From: Pantoea sp. Brub
GTDB lineage: Bacteria; Pseudomonadota; Gammaproteobacteria; Enterobacterales; Enterobacteriaceae
Length of the DNA stretch: 64,000 nt
Reading direction: 5' to 3'
Assembly: GCA_016642085.1 (NCBI GenBank)
Contig: VOQV01000004.1
Coordinates: forward strand, 18,622 to 82,621
In this document: positions 50,348 through 61,533 of the stretch, piece after piece
How positions within the stretch are numbered: position 1 is the first letter of the stretch
Layout of the letters: every line of letters begins with the position of its first letter
The notes under the pieces: model-generated
Databases searched by the model: none
Seen by the model: the letters and a program-made list of their open reading frames with translations, nothing else
What the model was told of the DNA's origin: nothing
Position numbers and translations under genes: made by a program

Positions 50348-51447
50348 GCAAACCTGTTATCAATTATATTATTTATTATAGTATTATTGATCATTCATTA
50401 ATTGAATTTTTAAGTAAAATCATACATATATTTACTGTGTTTGTCTAAATTAATTTTTAATTATTTTCTCTACACATTTAAAAAATTTAACTAAAATAAT
50501 TACTAAATTAAAATATATAGTTTTTTGATAACAACTATATAAAATATTTTACAGTATTATTTATACTTTTATATATTATGAATGTAATAGTAATAACAGA
50601 TAAATTACTAATAAGTTAATTATTATTAATTAATTGGTGTCTTAAATTTTTATTATTTAAATAAAACATCTTCAATAAAGATATATTATGTATTAATATT
50701 ATTTAAAAATAAATTATCAAAAATATTCACAAATATCATATCTAATACATTAATTATATTAATGATATAAACAAGTAATTAATAAAGAATTCTTATAGCA
50801 TGTCTTATCAGATATTTTAAATGTTTAGATGTATGCTTTTTTTTAAATACAAAAACATTTAACAAACGATATTGTACTAATCAAAACAATTTTTTGTTTT
50901 TATGCAATATAAAAATTAATTAATTTATTTTTTATTATATAAAAAAATATTATATATTATTTACATAATAGATTATTATATAATAATCCTAATTGAAATA
51001 ATTTTTAATGTATCACTATTTAATCACTTCACTTTCTAAGTTTTTGTTATTTAAATAATTAATTAATCAGAGATTAGTAATGTAATCTTAAATATATAAG
51101 TGATCGATTGATTTTTAATGAAAAAATATTCAATATATATAAATATTTAACAAAAATATTACTTAATATATTACATTTTAAATATTAAATAATGAAGTGA
51201 ATAAATTATTGTAATTTTAATTAATTGTAATAAATATGTTTATTACTAATAATGTTTTTAACGTCACGTTAGTACTATAATATTTTGTTTTATTATGACA
51301 AACATGATTATTTATTCATTAGTAATGTTATTAAAATATAATTAAAAATTGTCACTTTAATTTATTAATTGTAGTTTATAAATATTTAAATTGAGTTGTT
51401 TGATCTTATCATTTTAGGATTTTCCTTTTTATATAGAGAAAACACAT

Positions 51448-52593
51448 ATGTCATTTAATTTTGATCAACATATAGATCGTAGAACAAGTAATAGCTTAAA
51501 ATGGACTAAATATAAAAATAAAGATATAATACCACTATGGATAGCTGATACAGATTTCAAAACACCTGATTGTGTCATTGAAGCAATGAGAAATCGTATA
51601 GATTACGGTATTTTTGGTTACCCTAATAAACCTAATGCATTAATTAATATATTTATTCAATATTTAAAGAAAAAATTTAACTGGGATGTCGATGAAGATT
51701 GGATTATAATATTACCTGGTGTAGTAACAGGATTAAATATATCAGCAAGAGCTTTTACTAATAGTAATGAAAATATTATAACTTATACTCCAATATATCC
51801 TCCTTTTCGCTATACTGCAAAATTATCTCAACGAGATCAACTATGCATTCCGTTAGAATTGATAAATAAAAGGTGGTTGCCTAATTTCAGTTCAGTTATA
51901 AAAAAAATTACTAGTAAAGAAAAATTGATTATGTTATGTAATCCTCAAAATCCTACTGGTACAGTTTATAAACATGCAGAATTACAAGAACAACTGTTAT
52001 TTGCTCAAAAATATGATTTGATAGTTTGTTCTGATGAAATTCATTGTGATTTAATATTAGAACCAGATATACGTCATATTCCTTTTGCGTCTTTAAGTAA
52101 TGATGCTGCACAACGTACTATAACTTTTATGTCGCCATCTAAAACTTTTAATATTGCTGGGCTAAGTGTATCTATGGCAATTATTCCAAATTCAATATTG
52201 CGTGAACGTTTTATTAAAGTTCGTCAGGGTATCGTTCCAGAAGTTAATGTTATTGCTTTAGCAGCTGCAGAAGCAGCATTTCGTGATGGTAGTCAATGGT
52301 TAAAGGAACAAATTATTTATTTACGTAAAAATAGAGATTCTTTAATATCTCTAGTAAATAAATTTTCGTGTTTATCTATTATACCACCAGAAGCTACTTA
52401 TTTAGGATGGATAAATGTAGGGAAACTAGGTAAATCTAATCCATGTTCTTATTTTGAAAGCCATGGTTTGGGATTTTTATCTGGTAAAGATTTTGGTGAT
52501 AATAATTTTATCCGTTTTAATTTTGGTTGTACTTATAATACTTTACAGAAAGCTATGCAACGCTTTGAAAAAGCAGTTAAAGCATCTACCTAA
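51448..52593 (+). CDS. malY: MalY/PatB family PLP-dependent cystathionine beta-lyase (cysteine-S-conjugate beta-lyase)
   Basis: PLWIADTDFKTPDCVIEAM, CNPQNPTGTVY, SDEIHCDL, SPSKTFNIAGL. Confidence 0.85.
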   Translation: MSFNFDQHIDRRTSNSLKWTKYKNKDIIPLWIADTDFKTPDCVIEAMRNRIDYGIFGYPNKPNALINIFIQYLKKKFNWDVDEDWIIILPGVVTGLNISARAFTNSNENIITYTPIYPPFRYTAKLSQRDQLCIPLELINKRWLPNFSSVIKKITSKEKLIMLCNPQNPTGTVYKHAELQEQLLFAQKYDLIVCSDEIHCDLILEPDIRHIPFASLSNDAAQRTITFMSPSKTFNIAGLSVSMAIIPNSILRERFIKVRQGIVPEVNVIALAAAEAAFRDGSQWLKEQIIYLRKNRDSLISLVNKFSCLSIIPPEATYLGWINVGKLGKSNPCSYFESHGLGFLSGKDFGDNNFIRFNFGCTYNTLQKAMQRFEKAVKAST

Positions 52594-52805
52594 TAAATTA
52601 GTTGTATTTAATTAAAAATTAAATAAAAGAATATTCTTAATTATCATTTAAATTATTAATGACAGTTTGTACATAATTATTTTATTATAATTATATATAT
52701 AACAATATTGTTAATAATAATAGATAATTATCTTATTTATTAGTTTCATATAATTAATATTATGAGTTTTTTACAATATCCTAAATGTTTTAATAAGGTA
52801 ATAAT

Positions 52806-54545
52806 TTGAATATTCAATATATTCTTTCAGAGAGAATCAATCAAGCAATGATATTAACAGGTATCCAATTAGATAATTTTAAACCAAAAGTACAACAGAC
52901 ACATTATGCTAAATTTGGTGACTATCAAATAAATGGTATTATATCTATTGCTAAAAAACTAGGACTGTCTCCAAAAAAATTAGCTAAAATAGTTATTCAA
53001 AATCTTGATCTAAAAGATATTGCTAGTCGTGTGGAAATTGCAGGTATAGGTTTCATTAATATTTTTTTAAATCGTACATGGGTAGCTAAAAATATAAAAC
53101 AAATGCTAATTTTACCCAAATTAGGAATTTCTAGAATTAAAACTCAAACAATTGTAATAGATTATTCTGGACCTAATATAGCTAAAGAAATGCATGTTGG
53201 TCACTTAAGATCAACTATTATCGGTGATGCTATGGTTCGCATATTAGAATTTTTTGGCCATAAGGTTATTCGTGCTAATCATATTGGTGATTGGGGTACA
53301 CAATTTGGTATGTTATTAGCTTTTTTTGAAAAACAACAAGACAAAAAATCTTTAAATGATGAAATAATATTAAATGATCTTGAAAATTTTTATTTTGAAG
53401 CTAAAAAAGAATACGAAAAAAATTCTAGTTTTGCAGAACTTGCAAGAAAATATGTAGTTAAACTCCAAAATGGAGACAAATATTGTCTAAATTTATGGAA
53501 CAAATTAGTTACTATAACAATGAATCAAAATCAAAAAATATATAATCGCTTAAATGTAACTCTTACAAATAGAGATGTGATGGGTGAAAGTTTATATAAT
53601 AATATGCTACCTGATATTATATCTGATTTAAAACAAAAAGGATTAGCCTTAGAAAGCCAAGGAGCAACAGTTGTTTTTCTTGATGAATTTAAAAATAAAG
53701 AAGGTCAATCTATGGGGGTTATTGTAAAAAAAAAAGATGGAGGATACCTATATGCCACAACTGATATTGCTTGCATTAAATACAGATATGAAAAATTAAA
53801 AGCAGATCGTATTATTTATTATACTGATTCACGTCAAAATCAACACTTATTACAAATATGGAATATTGTAAGAAAAGCTAATTATATTCCTAAATCATTA
53901 TTGCTTGAACATCATTCTTTTGGCATGATTCTTAATAAAAATGGACAACCATTTAAAACTCGTTCAGGTAAGACTGTGAAACTATCTAATTTATTAGATG
54001 AAGCTGTTAAAAGAGCTTATAAAATAGTCAAACATAAAAATATTAATATAAATGAAGAAGATACACATAAGTTAGCAGAAATTATTGGTATAGGAGCAGT
54101 TAAATATACCGAATTGTCTAAAAATCGCAATACTGATTATATTTTTGATTGGGATAAAATGTTAACTTTTGAAGGAAATACCGCTCCTTATATGCAATAT
54201 GCTTATTCACGTATAATGTCTATATTTCGCAAAATACAAAATAATTTTTATTTTATGGATGCAGATATTGTTATTACCAATGATACAGAATTAGAATTGG
54301 CAATTTCTTTATTAAGATTTGAAGAGACGGCTAATCAAATCATGCAAAATGGTATGCCTCATATTATGTGTAATTATCTATATATATTGGCAAGTAAGTT
54401 TTCTGTTTTTTATGAAACTTGTCCTATTTTAAATGCAACAGAAACATATATTAAAATGAGTCGTTTACAATTATCATTATTAACTGCAAAAATATTACAA
54501 ATAGGTCTTGAAATGTTAGGAATTAAAACTATAGAACATATGTAA
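52806..54545 (+). CDS. argS: Arginyl-tRNA synthetase
   Basis: TTG start [35 protein letters not shown]-type motif. Confidence 0.98.
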   Translation: MNIQYILSERINQAMILTGIQLDNFKPKVQQTHYAKFGDYQINGIISIAKKLGLSPKKLAKIVIQNLDLKDIASRVEIAGIGFINIFLNRTWVAKNIKQMLILPKLGISRIKTQTIVIDYSGPNIAKEMHVGHLRSTIIGDAMVRILEFFGHKVIRANHIGDWGTQFGMLLAFFEKQQDKKSLNDEIILNDLENFYFEAKKEYEKNSSFAELARKYVVKLQNGDKYCLNLWNKLVTITMNQNQKIYNRLNVTLTNRDVMGESLYNNMLPDIISDLKQKGLALESQGATVVFLDEFKNKEGQSMGVIVKKKDGGYLYATTDIACIKYRYEKLKADRIIYYTDSRQNQHLLQIWNIVRKANYIPKSLLLEHHSFGMILNKNGQPFKTRSGKTVKLSNLLDEAVKRAYKIVKHKNININEEDTHKLAEIIGIGAVKYTELSKNRNTDYIFDWDKMLTFEGNTAPYMQYAYSRIMSIFRKIQNNFYFMDADIVITNDTELELAISLLRFEETANQIMQNGMPHIMCNYLYILASKFSVFYETCPILNATETYIKMSRLQLSLLTAKILQIGLEMLGIKTIEHM

Positions 54546-54836
54546 TAGATTATATTAATATGAATGTTATTTCATGCATAGACATATTTAATATTAATAA
54601 ACAATATTAGCAATAGCATATAACTTATATTAATATATATGATATCTTATCATAAGATAAATTTAATTATAGATAGTTAACTGTTTGCAATAAACGTAAA
54701 TTATTCATGATCCTTTGATAATATTTATTATTAGACAATATTGTGTTAATAAAATAAATATTATATTATTAATAATAAATATTTTTTATACTGTATATTT
54801 TGATCATATACATTTATTAATGAATAAAAAACAGGA

Positions 54837-54922
54837 GGTGAGATGTCTGAGTGGTTCAAAGAGCATGCCTGGAAAGTATGTATGCGGATGACGCATCGAG
54901 GGTTCGAATCCCTCTCTCACCG
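54837..54922 (+). tRNA. tRNA-Ser (anticodon GGA)
   Basis: GGTGAGATGTCTGAGTGGTTCAAAGAGCATGCCTGGAAAGTATGTATGCGGATGACGCATCGAGGGTTCGAATCCCTCTCTCACCG with long variable arm. Confidence 0.96.
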
Positions 54923-55069
54923 TCAATATTTTACGTTAATATATATATTAAAATTTTAAATTAAAAAATAAATTTTAACCCTAATTGTTAGAAAATTAAT
55001 ATTGAATTTAAGTTAATGCATAAACAATATTAAGCATATTATAATTGCTATTAATAATTATAATATGAC

Positions 55070-55106
55070 AAAAATCCGTTCTATTATTATTTGTGAACGG
55101 ATTTTT
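55070..55106. terminator. Bidirectional terminator-like hairpin between tRNA-Ser and putP
   Basis: aaaaatccgttc-tattattatttgt-gaacggattttt, 12-bp perfect arms with A/T flanks. Confidence 0.75.
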
Positions 55107-55124
55107 AATGTATGCAGATTAAAA

Positions 55125-56609
55125 TTATTTGGCATGATATTTAATATTTGCTAAATCAAAACGTTTTCTAATTACATCAGAAGGTTTTTTATCTATCAAA
55201 CTAAATATTATTATGGATAAACTGGCAAATAAAAAACCTGGAATAATTTCATATAAATCAGTCCATCCAAATTGTTTCCAAAATAATACAGTAATTGCAC
55301 CAACTATCATACCTGCTAATGCAGCGTTTTTAGTCATTCTTGGCCAACATACACTAAATATTATAACTGGACCGAATGATGCACCAAAACCTGCCCATGC
55401 ATAACTCACTAAACCTAAAACACGATTATTAGGATTTTCAGCTAATAAGATTGCAATGATAGATATAACTAAAACCATTAAACGTCCAACCCATATTAAT
55501 TCTAGTTGACTAGCATTTTTGCGAAAAAAACCCTTATATAAATCTTCAGTTAAAACACTAGAACATACTAATAGTTGACAACTTAATGTAGACATGATAG
55601 CTGCAAGAATGGCAGATAATAAAATACCAGCAATCCATGGATTAAATAAAATGCGTGCTAATTCAATAAATATTCTTTCATTATTTGCATTGACATTAAT
55701 TGCTTGCTCTGGATGATTTTGAAAATATGCGATGCCAAAAAAACCTACTGATACTGCACCTGCTAAACATATAATCATCCAAATCATGCTTATTATCCTA
55801 GCTTTATTTATTGCATAATGAGAATTAGAAGCCATAAATCTAGCTAAAATATGAGGTTGACCAAAATATCCCAACCCCCAACCTAAAGAAGACAGAATTG
55901 TAATAAAACTTGTTCCCTGTAAAATATTAACTTTTGTTACGTCATTAGATGAAATAGTTAATATTGAGTTAGATATTCCCCCGGTTGTCAAAATAATTAT
56001 AATAGGAGTCAGTATCAATGCAAAAACCATTAAGCTAGCTTGAACAGTATCAGTCCAACTAATTGCTAAGAAACCACCTATTAAAGTATACATAATAGTA
56101 GCAATTGCACTAGCCCACAACGCAGTTTCATAGTTCATACCTAAAGTGTCTTCAAATAATCTTGCACCTGCAACAATACCAGATGAACAATAAACAGTAA
56201 AAAAAATTAAAATGACAATAGCAGAAATTATACGTAAAATTTTGTTTTTATCTTCAAAACGGTTACTAAAAAAATCAGGTAATGTCAAGGCATTACCATG
56301 ATATTCTGTCTGCAATCGTAAACGGCCAGCAACGATTTTCCAATTTAGCCAAGCACCAATTGTTAAACCGATAGCAATCCAACTTGCAGATATTCCAGAT
56401 ATATATACAGCACCAGGTAATCCCATTAATAACCATCCACTCATATCTGAAGCACCAGCTGAAAACGCAGTCACTATACTACCAAGACTTCTACCTCCAA
56501 GAATATAATCATCAAAATTTTTAGTTGAAAAGTAAGCAACAAAACCGATTAGCAACATTGCTACAATATAAATAATACAAGTAACTAACATTGGTATAGT
56601 TAAATTCAT
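55125..56609 (-). CDS. putP: Sodium/proline symporter
   Basis: 494 aa SSS family; DYILGGRSLGSIVTAFSAGASDMSGWLLMGLPGAVY. Confidence 0.97.
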   Translation of the reverse strand: MNLTIPMLVTCIIYIVAMLLIGFVAYFSTKNFDDYILGGRSLGSIVTAFSAGASDMSGWLLMGLPGAVYISGISASWIAIGLTIGAWLNWKIVAGRLRLQTEYHGNALTLPDFFSNRFEDKNKILRIISAIVILIFFTVYCSSGIVAGARLFEDTLGMNYETALWASAIATIMYTLIGGFLAISWTDTVQASLMVFALILTPIIIILTTGGISNSILTISSNDVTKVNILQGTSFITILSSLGWGLGYFGQPHILARFMASNSHYAINKARIISMIWMIICLAGAVSVGFFGIAYFQNHPEQAINVNANNERIFIELARILFNPWIAGILLSAILAAIMSTLSCQLLVCSSVLTEDLYKGFFRKNASQLELIWVGRLMVLVISIIAILLAENPNNRVLGLVSYAWAGFGASFGPVIIFSVCWPRMTKNAALAGMIVGAITVLFWKQFGWTDLYEIIPGFLFASLSIIIFSLIDKKPSDVIRKRFDLANIKYHAK

Positions 56610-57064
56610 ATATACTCTCCAATTTAATTATTATATTTTAATATATAAAAATATATTTTGCATAATTAAAACAATTAAAAATTAATATTTCAGCATTTTT
56701 TGTAACTATTAAAATTAATAATCTGCAAAATAATATATATTAATATGATATATTTTAAATTAGTTTGCTGTATTACTTGTATTAAAATTTATAATAAAAA
56801 TTCTAATAGGTTTCATTTGTTCACATAAATTGATTTATTTTTTTAGAAACTCAATATAAATTGTAGATTTTAATAACGTAATATTGAATATGTAAATATT
56901 AAATTAATTTTGATTAATATTGATTTATATCAAAAATGAATAATTAAACTTTGATATATAAATATTCATAATGTATATCTATAATAAGATAATACACAAT
57001 ATGCAATATCAATAATGTTGTATAATATGTACCGCATCTAACCAATCTTAAGGAGACCAGAATA

Positions 57065-60000
57065 ATGGGTACATCTGCTACTATTGGTTTAAATATAGAT
57101 GATGCTATTCGTAAACGAATCGAAATAGCAGCAAAAGAAACAAATCAAACAATTTCTCAGATAATACAAAAAGCAATATTAAGTTATCTTTATGCATTAG
57201 AAACAAAAACATCATTATCAGAAATGTCATTTAACACTAATATAGTATCTAATAATATGGAGTACAAAGAAAAAAAATATCAACCATTTTTTGAATTGTC
57301 AGAACAAATTTTATATAAATCATCAATACGCTCAATGATCACTGCATCATGGCGTAGTCCAGAAAGAACATTGGTTCCTATTTTATTAAAAGAAGCTAGT
57401 CTATCTGATGATATAAATCGAAAAATTTATCACCTTTCTTACAAACTAACGAATAAAATAAGAAAACATCAAAAAAATATAATAAAAAATACCAGTATAG
57501 TACAAAATTTATTACAAACATTTTCATTATCTTCACATGAAGGCATATCTTTAATGTGTCTTGCAGAAGCCTTATTACGTATCCCTGATCAACAAACTCA
57601 ATATTTATTAATTAAAGATAAAATAATTAATGGTCATTGGATATCTAAAATCAATCGTCATTCTTCTTTAATTACTAAAACGGCTATTTATGGATTAGCA
57701 TTTATAAATCGTATGTTATTAATAAATAACAATAAAAATACATCAAAATCAATTTTTTACATAAAAAAATTAATACATAAAGTTAATGAATCATCAATTC
57801 GTAATATAACTAAATGTGCAATTTATTTTATTGGGAAAGAGTTTGTCATAGGCGAAACTATTAATAAAGCATTAGAAAATTCTCGCAAATTAGAAAAACA
57901 AGGTTTTAGATATTCTTATGATATGTTAGGTGAATCTGCTTTAACTAATAATGATGCTAAAAAATACTTTCTATCTTATCAACAAGCAATTCATGCAATT
58001 GGCAAAAAATCTAAAAATCTTGGAATTTATGAAGGACCAGGTATTTCAATTAAATTATCAGCATTACACCCTCGTTATAATCGATTACAATACACACGAG
58101 TAATGAATGAATTATATCCTAATTTAAAGACATTAGTTTTACTGGCACGTTCTTATGATATAGGTATTAATATAGATGCTGAAGAATCTGAAAGACTTGA
58201 ATTATCTTTAGATTTACTAGAAAAACTATGTTTCGAACCAACCTTACAAGGTTGGAATGGTATTGGATTTGTTATTCAAGCTTATATGAAAAGATGTTTT
58301 TTTGTAATAGATGAATTAATTAATTTAGCTCAAATTAGTAATCACCGATTAATGATTAGACTAGTAAAAGGAGCTTATTGGGATAGTGAAATTAAACATG
58401 CTCAAATAGAAGGATTTCAAGATTATCCAGTATATACTCGTAAAGTATATACAGATATTTCATATATAGCTTGTGCGCGTAAATTACTATCAGTCCCAAA
58501 TTTAATATATCCTCAATTTGCTACACATAATGCTCATACAATGTCAGCAATATATTATTTAGCTGGTAATAATTATTATTCAGGACAATATGAGTTTCAA
58601 TGTTTATATGGTATGGGTGAAATTTTATATACTAATGTGGTAGGATCAATTTCTCGTAAGAAATTAAATCGTCCATGTAGAATATATGCTCCAGTAGGCA
58701 CTTACAAAACTTTATTAGCTTATTTAGTTAGGCGTTTATTAGAAAATGGTGCTAATACTTCATTTGTTAACAAAATTGCTAATATGTCAATACCCATTGA
58801 TGAATTAATTTCTGATCCAATCTCTATCATAAAAAATATTAATTTAAATGAAGGTCAAATAGGATTACCACATCCAAAAATTCAATTACCAAGTGATTTA
58901 TATTTGAAATTTAGAAAAAATTCTTTTGGAATAGATATATTAAGTGAATATTATTTAACTTTACTTACTAGGAATTTACTAATAAATGCACACATAAAAT
59001 ATGTAGCACAACCAATTGTTCATGGTTTAACTTTAAAACATATTAAAAGTAAATCAGTAATTAATCCTGCTATTCCATGTGATATTATAGGAGAAGTTTA
59101 TGAAGCAACTGAAGAACATGTATCTCAAGCATTAGATGCTGCATATAATATGAGCGCTAATTGGTTTGCCGTTTTGCCAAAAGAACGTGCTAAATTTTTA
59201 GAAAATGCTGCTAACATTATTGAAAGTAAAATGTATCAATTTATAAATCTGTTAATACGAGAAGCTGGTAAAACCTATAATAATGCCATTTCAGAAATAC
59301 GAGAAACAATAGATTTTTTATACTATTATGCTAGTATAGTTAAAAATAACTTTCATAATGATACTTATAAACCATTAGGCATAGTAGTATGTATTAGTCC
59401 TTGGAATTTTCCATCATCTATTTTCACAGGACAAATTGCAGCAGCATTAGTAACAGGAAATGTTGTTTTAGCAAAACCATCTGAGCAAACACCATTGATT
59501 GCTGCACAAATAATTAAAATTTTAATAGAAGCTGGTATACCAATTGGTGTATTGCAATTTTTACCAGGTGTAGGTGAAATAGTTGGTACTCAATTAATTA
59601 GCGATCCTAGAATTAGTGGAGTATTATTTACTGGTTCATTGAAAGTTGCTAAATTAATACATAAGAATATATCAAATCGTTTAGATAAAACAGGACATCC
59701 TATATCTTTAATTGCAGAAACAGGAGGGATCAATGCAATGATTGTTGACTCATCTGCACTTACTGAACAAGTAGTAGTTGATGTTATATCATCAGCATTT
59801 GATAGTGCTGGTCAACGTTGTTCTGCACTTAGGGTATTATGTTTACAGGAAGATATTGCTGAATATACCCTTAAAATGTTACGTGGTGCAATGAAAGAAT
59901 GTAAAATAGGTAATCCTGAATTATTGTCCACTGATATTGGTCCAATTATTGATTTCTCATCAGCAGAGAATATTCGACAATATATTCAAAATATGCACAA

Positions 60001-61024
60001 CAAAGGTTTTAAAATATATCAAGCATGTTCTGATAGTTCAGAAAATAATACACAGCATCTAAAAAATAATTTTATCAAACCAACTCTTATTGAAATAGAT
60101 AAAATAACTGACTTAACAGAAGAAATTTTTGGTCCAGTTTTACATATTATTCGTTTTACACATAACAATTTATTATCATTAGTTGAACAAATTAATAAAT
60201 TAAAATATGGATTAACATTGGGTTTGCATACTCGTATAGAAGAAACAGTATCAAAAGTAATATCTCAAGCCAAGATTGGCAACATATATATCAATCGTAA
60301 TATAATTGGGGCTGTAGTTGGAGTTCAACCATTTGGTGGAGAAAATTTATCTGGGACTGGGCCAAAAGCTGGTGGACCATTTTACTTATATAGATTATTA
60401 CGCTATCGTCCTAATGATGCAATATCTTTAACATTTAATAGTCAAAATATAGAATATTTACCTAATAATCAATTTCGTAAACATTTATTAAAACCACTTT
60501 ATGCATTAAATAAATGGATAAAAAATAAACATGATATTGCATCTCTATGTATTCATTATGATACTTTATCTGAAGTAGGAAAAAGTTATAATTTGATTAG
60601 TCCAACAGGTGAAAAAAATATTTTATCAATACTACCTCGTAATAAAATTTTATGTTTATCAGATTATGAAAATGATATACTAATTCAATTAATAGCTGCA
60701 ATGAGTGTAGGTAGTAAAATAATATGGAAAAATGATACTATACATAACAATTTATTTAATAAATTACCGAATTTAGTTAAAGAGCAAATTTTATTGTCTG
60801 AAAATCCTTTTTTAGAATATTTTGATTTAGTTATTTATCATGGTAATACTGAACAATTACATTGGATATGTAAAAAAATTTCTTTAAAGCCAGGCCCTAT
60901 TATTTCAGTACATGGATATTTATCTGGAGATACAAATATATTTCTTGAACGTTTGTTAATTGAGCGATCAGTAAGTATTAATACCACTGCTGTTGGTGGA
61001 AATACTAGTTTAGTGACAATATAA
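57065..61024 (+). CDS. putA: Trifunctional transcriptional regulator/proline dehydrogenase/delta-1-pyrroline-5-carboxylate dehydrogenase
   Basis: 1319 aa; N-terminal ribbon-helix-helix, PRODH barrel, ALDH domain; strong upstream SD aaggag. Confidence 0.97.
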   Translation: MGTSATIGLNIDDAIRKRIEIAAKETNQTISQIIQKAILSYLYALETKTSLSEMSFNTNIVSNNMEYKEKKYQPFFELSEQILYKSSIRSMITASWRSPERTLVPILLKEASLSDDINRKIYHLSYKLTNKIRKHQKNIIKNTSIVQNLLQTFSLSSHEGISLMCLAEALLRIPDQQTQYLLIKDKIINGHWISKINRHSSLITKTAIYGLAFINRMLLINNNKNTSKSIFYIKKLIHKVNESSIRNITKCAIYFIGKEFVIGETINKALENSRKLEKQGFRYSYDMLGESALTNNDAKKYFLSYQQAIHAIGKKSKNLGIYEGPGISIKLSALHPRYNRLQYTRVMNELYPNLKTLVLLARSYDIGINIDAEESERLELSLDLLEKLCFEPTLQGWNGIGFVIQAYMKRCFFVIDELINLAQISNHRLMIRLVKGAYWDSEIKHAQIEGFQDYPVYTRKVYTDISYIACARKLLSVPNLIYPQFATHNAHTMSAIYYLAGNNYYSGQYEFQCLYGMGEILYTNVVGSISRKKLNRPCRIYAPVGTYKTLLAYLVRRLLENGANTSFVNKIANMSIPIDELISDPISIIKNINLNEGQIGLPHPKIQLPSDLYLKFRKNSFGIDILSEYYLTLLTRNLLINAHIKYVAQPIVHGLTLKHIKSKSVINPAIPCDIIGEVYEATEEHVSQALDAAYNMSANWFAVLPKERAKFLENAANIIESKMYQFINLLIREAGKTYNNAISEIRETIDFLYYYASIVKNNFHNDTYKPLGIVVCISPWNFPSSIFTGQIAAALVTGNVVLAKPSEQTPLIAAQIIKILIEAGIPIGVLQFLPGVGEIVGTQLISDPRISGVLFTGSLKVAKLIHKNISNRLDKTGHPISLIAETGGINAMIVDSSALTEQVVVDVISSAFDSAGQRCSALRVLCLQEDIAEYTLKMLRGAMKECKIGNPELLSTDIGPIIDFSSAENIRQYIQNMHNKGFKIYQACSDSSENNTQHLKNNFIKPTLIEIDKITDLTEEIFGPVLHIIRFTHNNLLSLVEQINKLKYGLTLGLHTRIEETVSKVISQAKIGNIYINRNIIGAVVGVQPFGGENLSGTGPKAGGPFYLYRLLRYRPNDAISLTFNSQNIEYLPNNQFRKHLLKPLYALNKWIKNKHDIASLCIHYDTLSEVGKSYNLISPTGEKNILSILPRNKILCLSDYENDILIQLIAAMSVGSKIIWKNDTIHNNLFNKLPNLVKEQILLSENPFLEYFDLVIYHGNTEQLHWICKKISLKPGPIISVHGYLSGDTNIFLERLLIERSVSINTTAVGGNTSLVTI

Positions 61025-61038
61025 CATAGCAATGAAAT

Positions 61039-61068
61039 CCATTAACATATATAGAAATATGTTAATGG
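61039..61068 (+). terminator. Hairpin downstream of putA
   Basis: ccattaacatat-atagaa-atatgttaatgg, 12-bp perfect arms; no clear T-run. Confidence 0.5.
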
Positions 61069-61159
61069 GTTAATATTATAATATAAGTTCAATTATACAT
61101 GTAGTATTGTATATTTTATATTACAATGATATAAAAACTGTTGTGGACTTTTATATTCG

Positions 61160-61336
61160 TTAATACTTTTCAAGTATTATTGAATATTTATGATTAAAAA
61201 ACCAAATTGCTATAGGATAGTCTTTTAATCTTATTAAGAATATTTCTTCATTATCATAGTTTATTTCAATAGCTATAATAGTTCCTGTTCTAATATGTTC
61301 ATTATTATTTATAATAACATGATCTTTGATGTTCAT
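61160..61336 (-). CDS. dsrB: DsrB-like small protein of unknown function
   Basis: 58 aa MNIKDHVIINNNEHIRTGTIIAIEINYDNEEIFLIRLKDYPIAIWFFNHKYSIILEKY; matches remembered E. coli DsrB pattern (R-x-G-V-V-L-A-V-E ... L-V-S-L-E-D-Y-P-L-G-I-W-F-F-N). Confidence 0.82.
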   Translation of the reverse strand: MNIKDHVIINNNEHIRTGTIIAIEINYDNEEIFLIRLKDYPIAIWFFNHKYSIILEKY

Positions 61337-61533
61337 TATTAATATTCCATTAATATTCAAAATATAAATTATTATTAATAAATATATAAATAATATAAAT
61401 TTACAACTAATATAAAATATCATTTTAACACAAATTATATGCGTTTAATATTTCTAATTTTTAAAAAATTATTTTAAAAGTATTTTGACATATTACTATT
61501 ATATCGTTATTATTAATACAATTAATTAATTTT

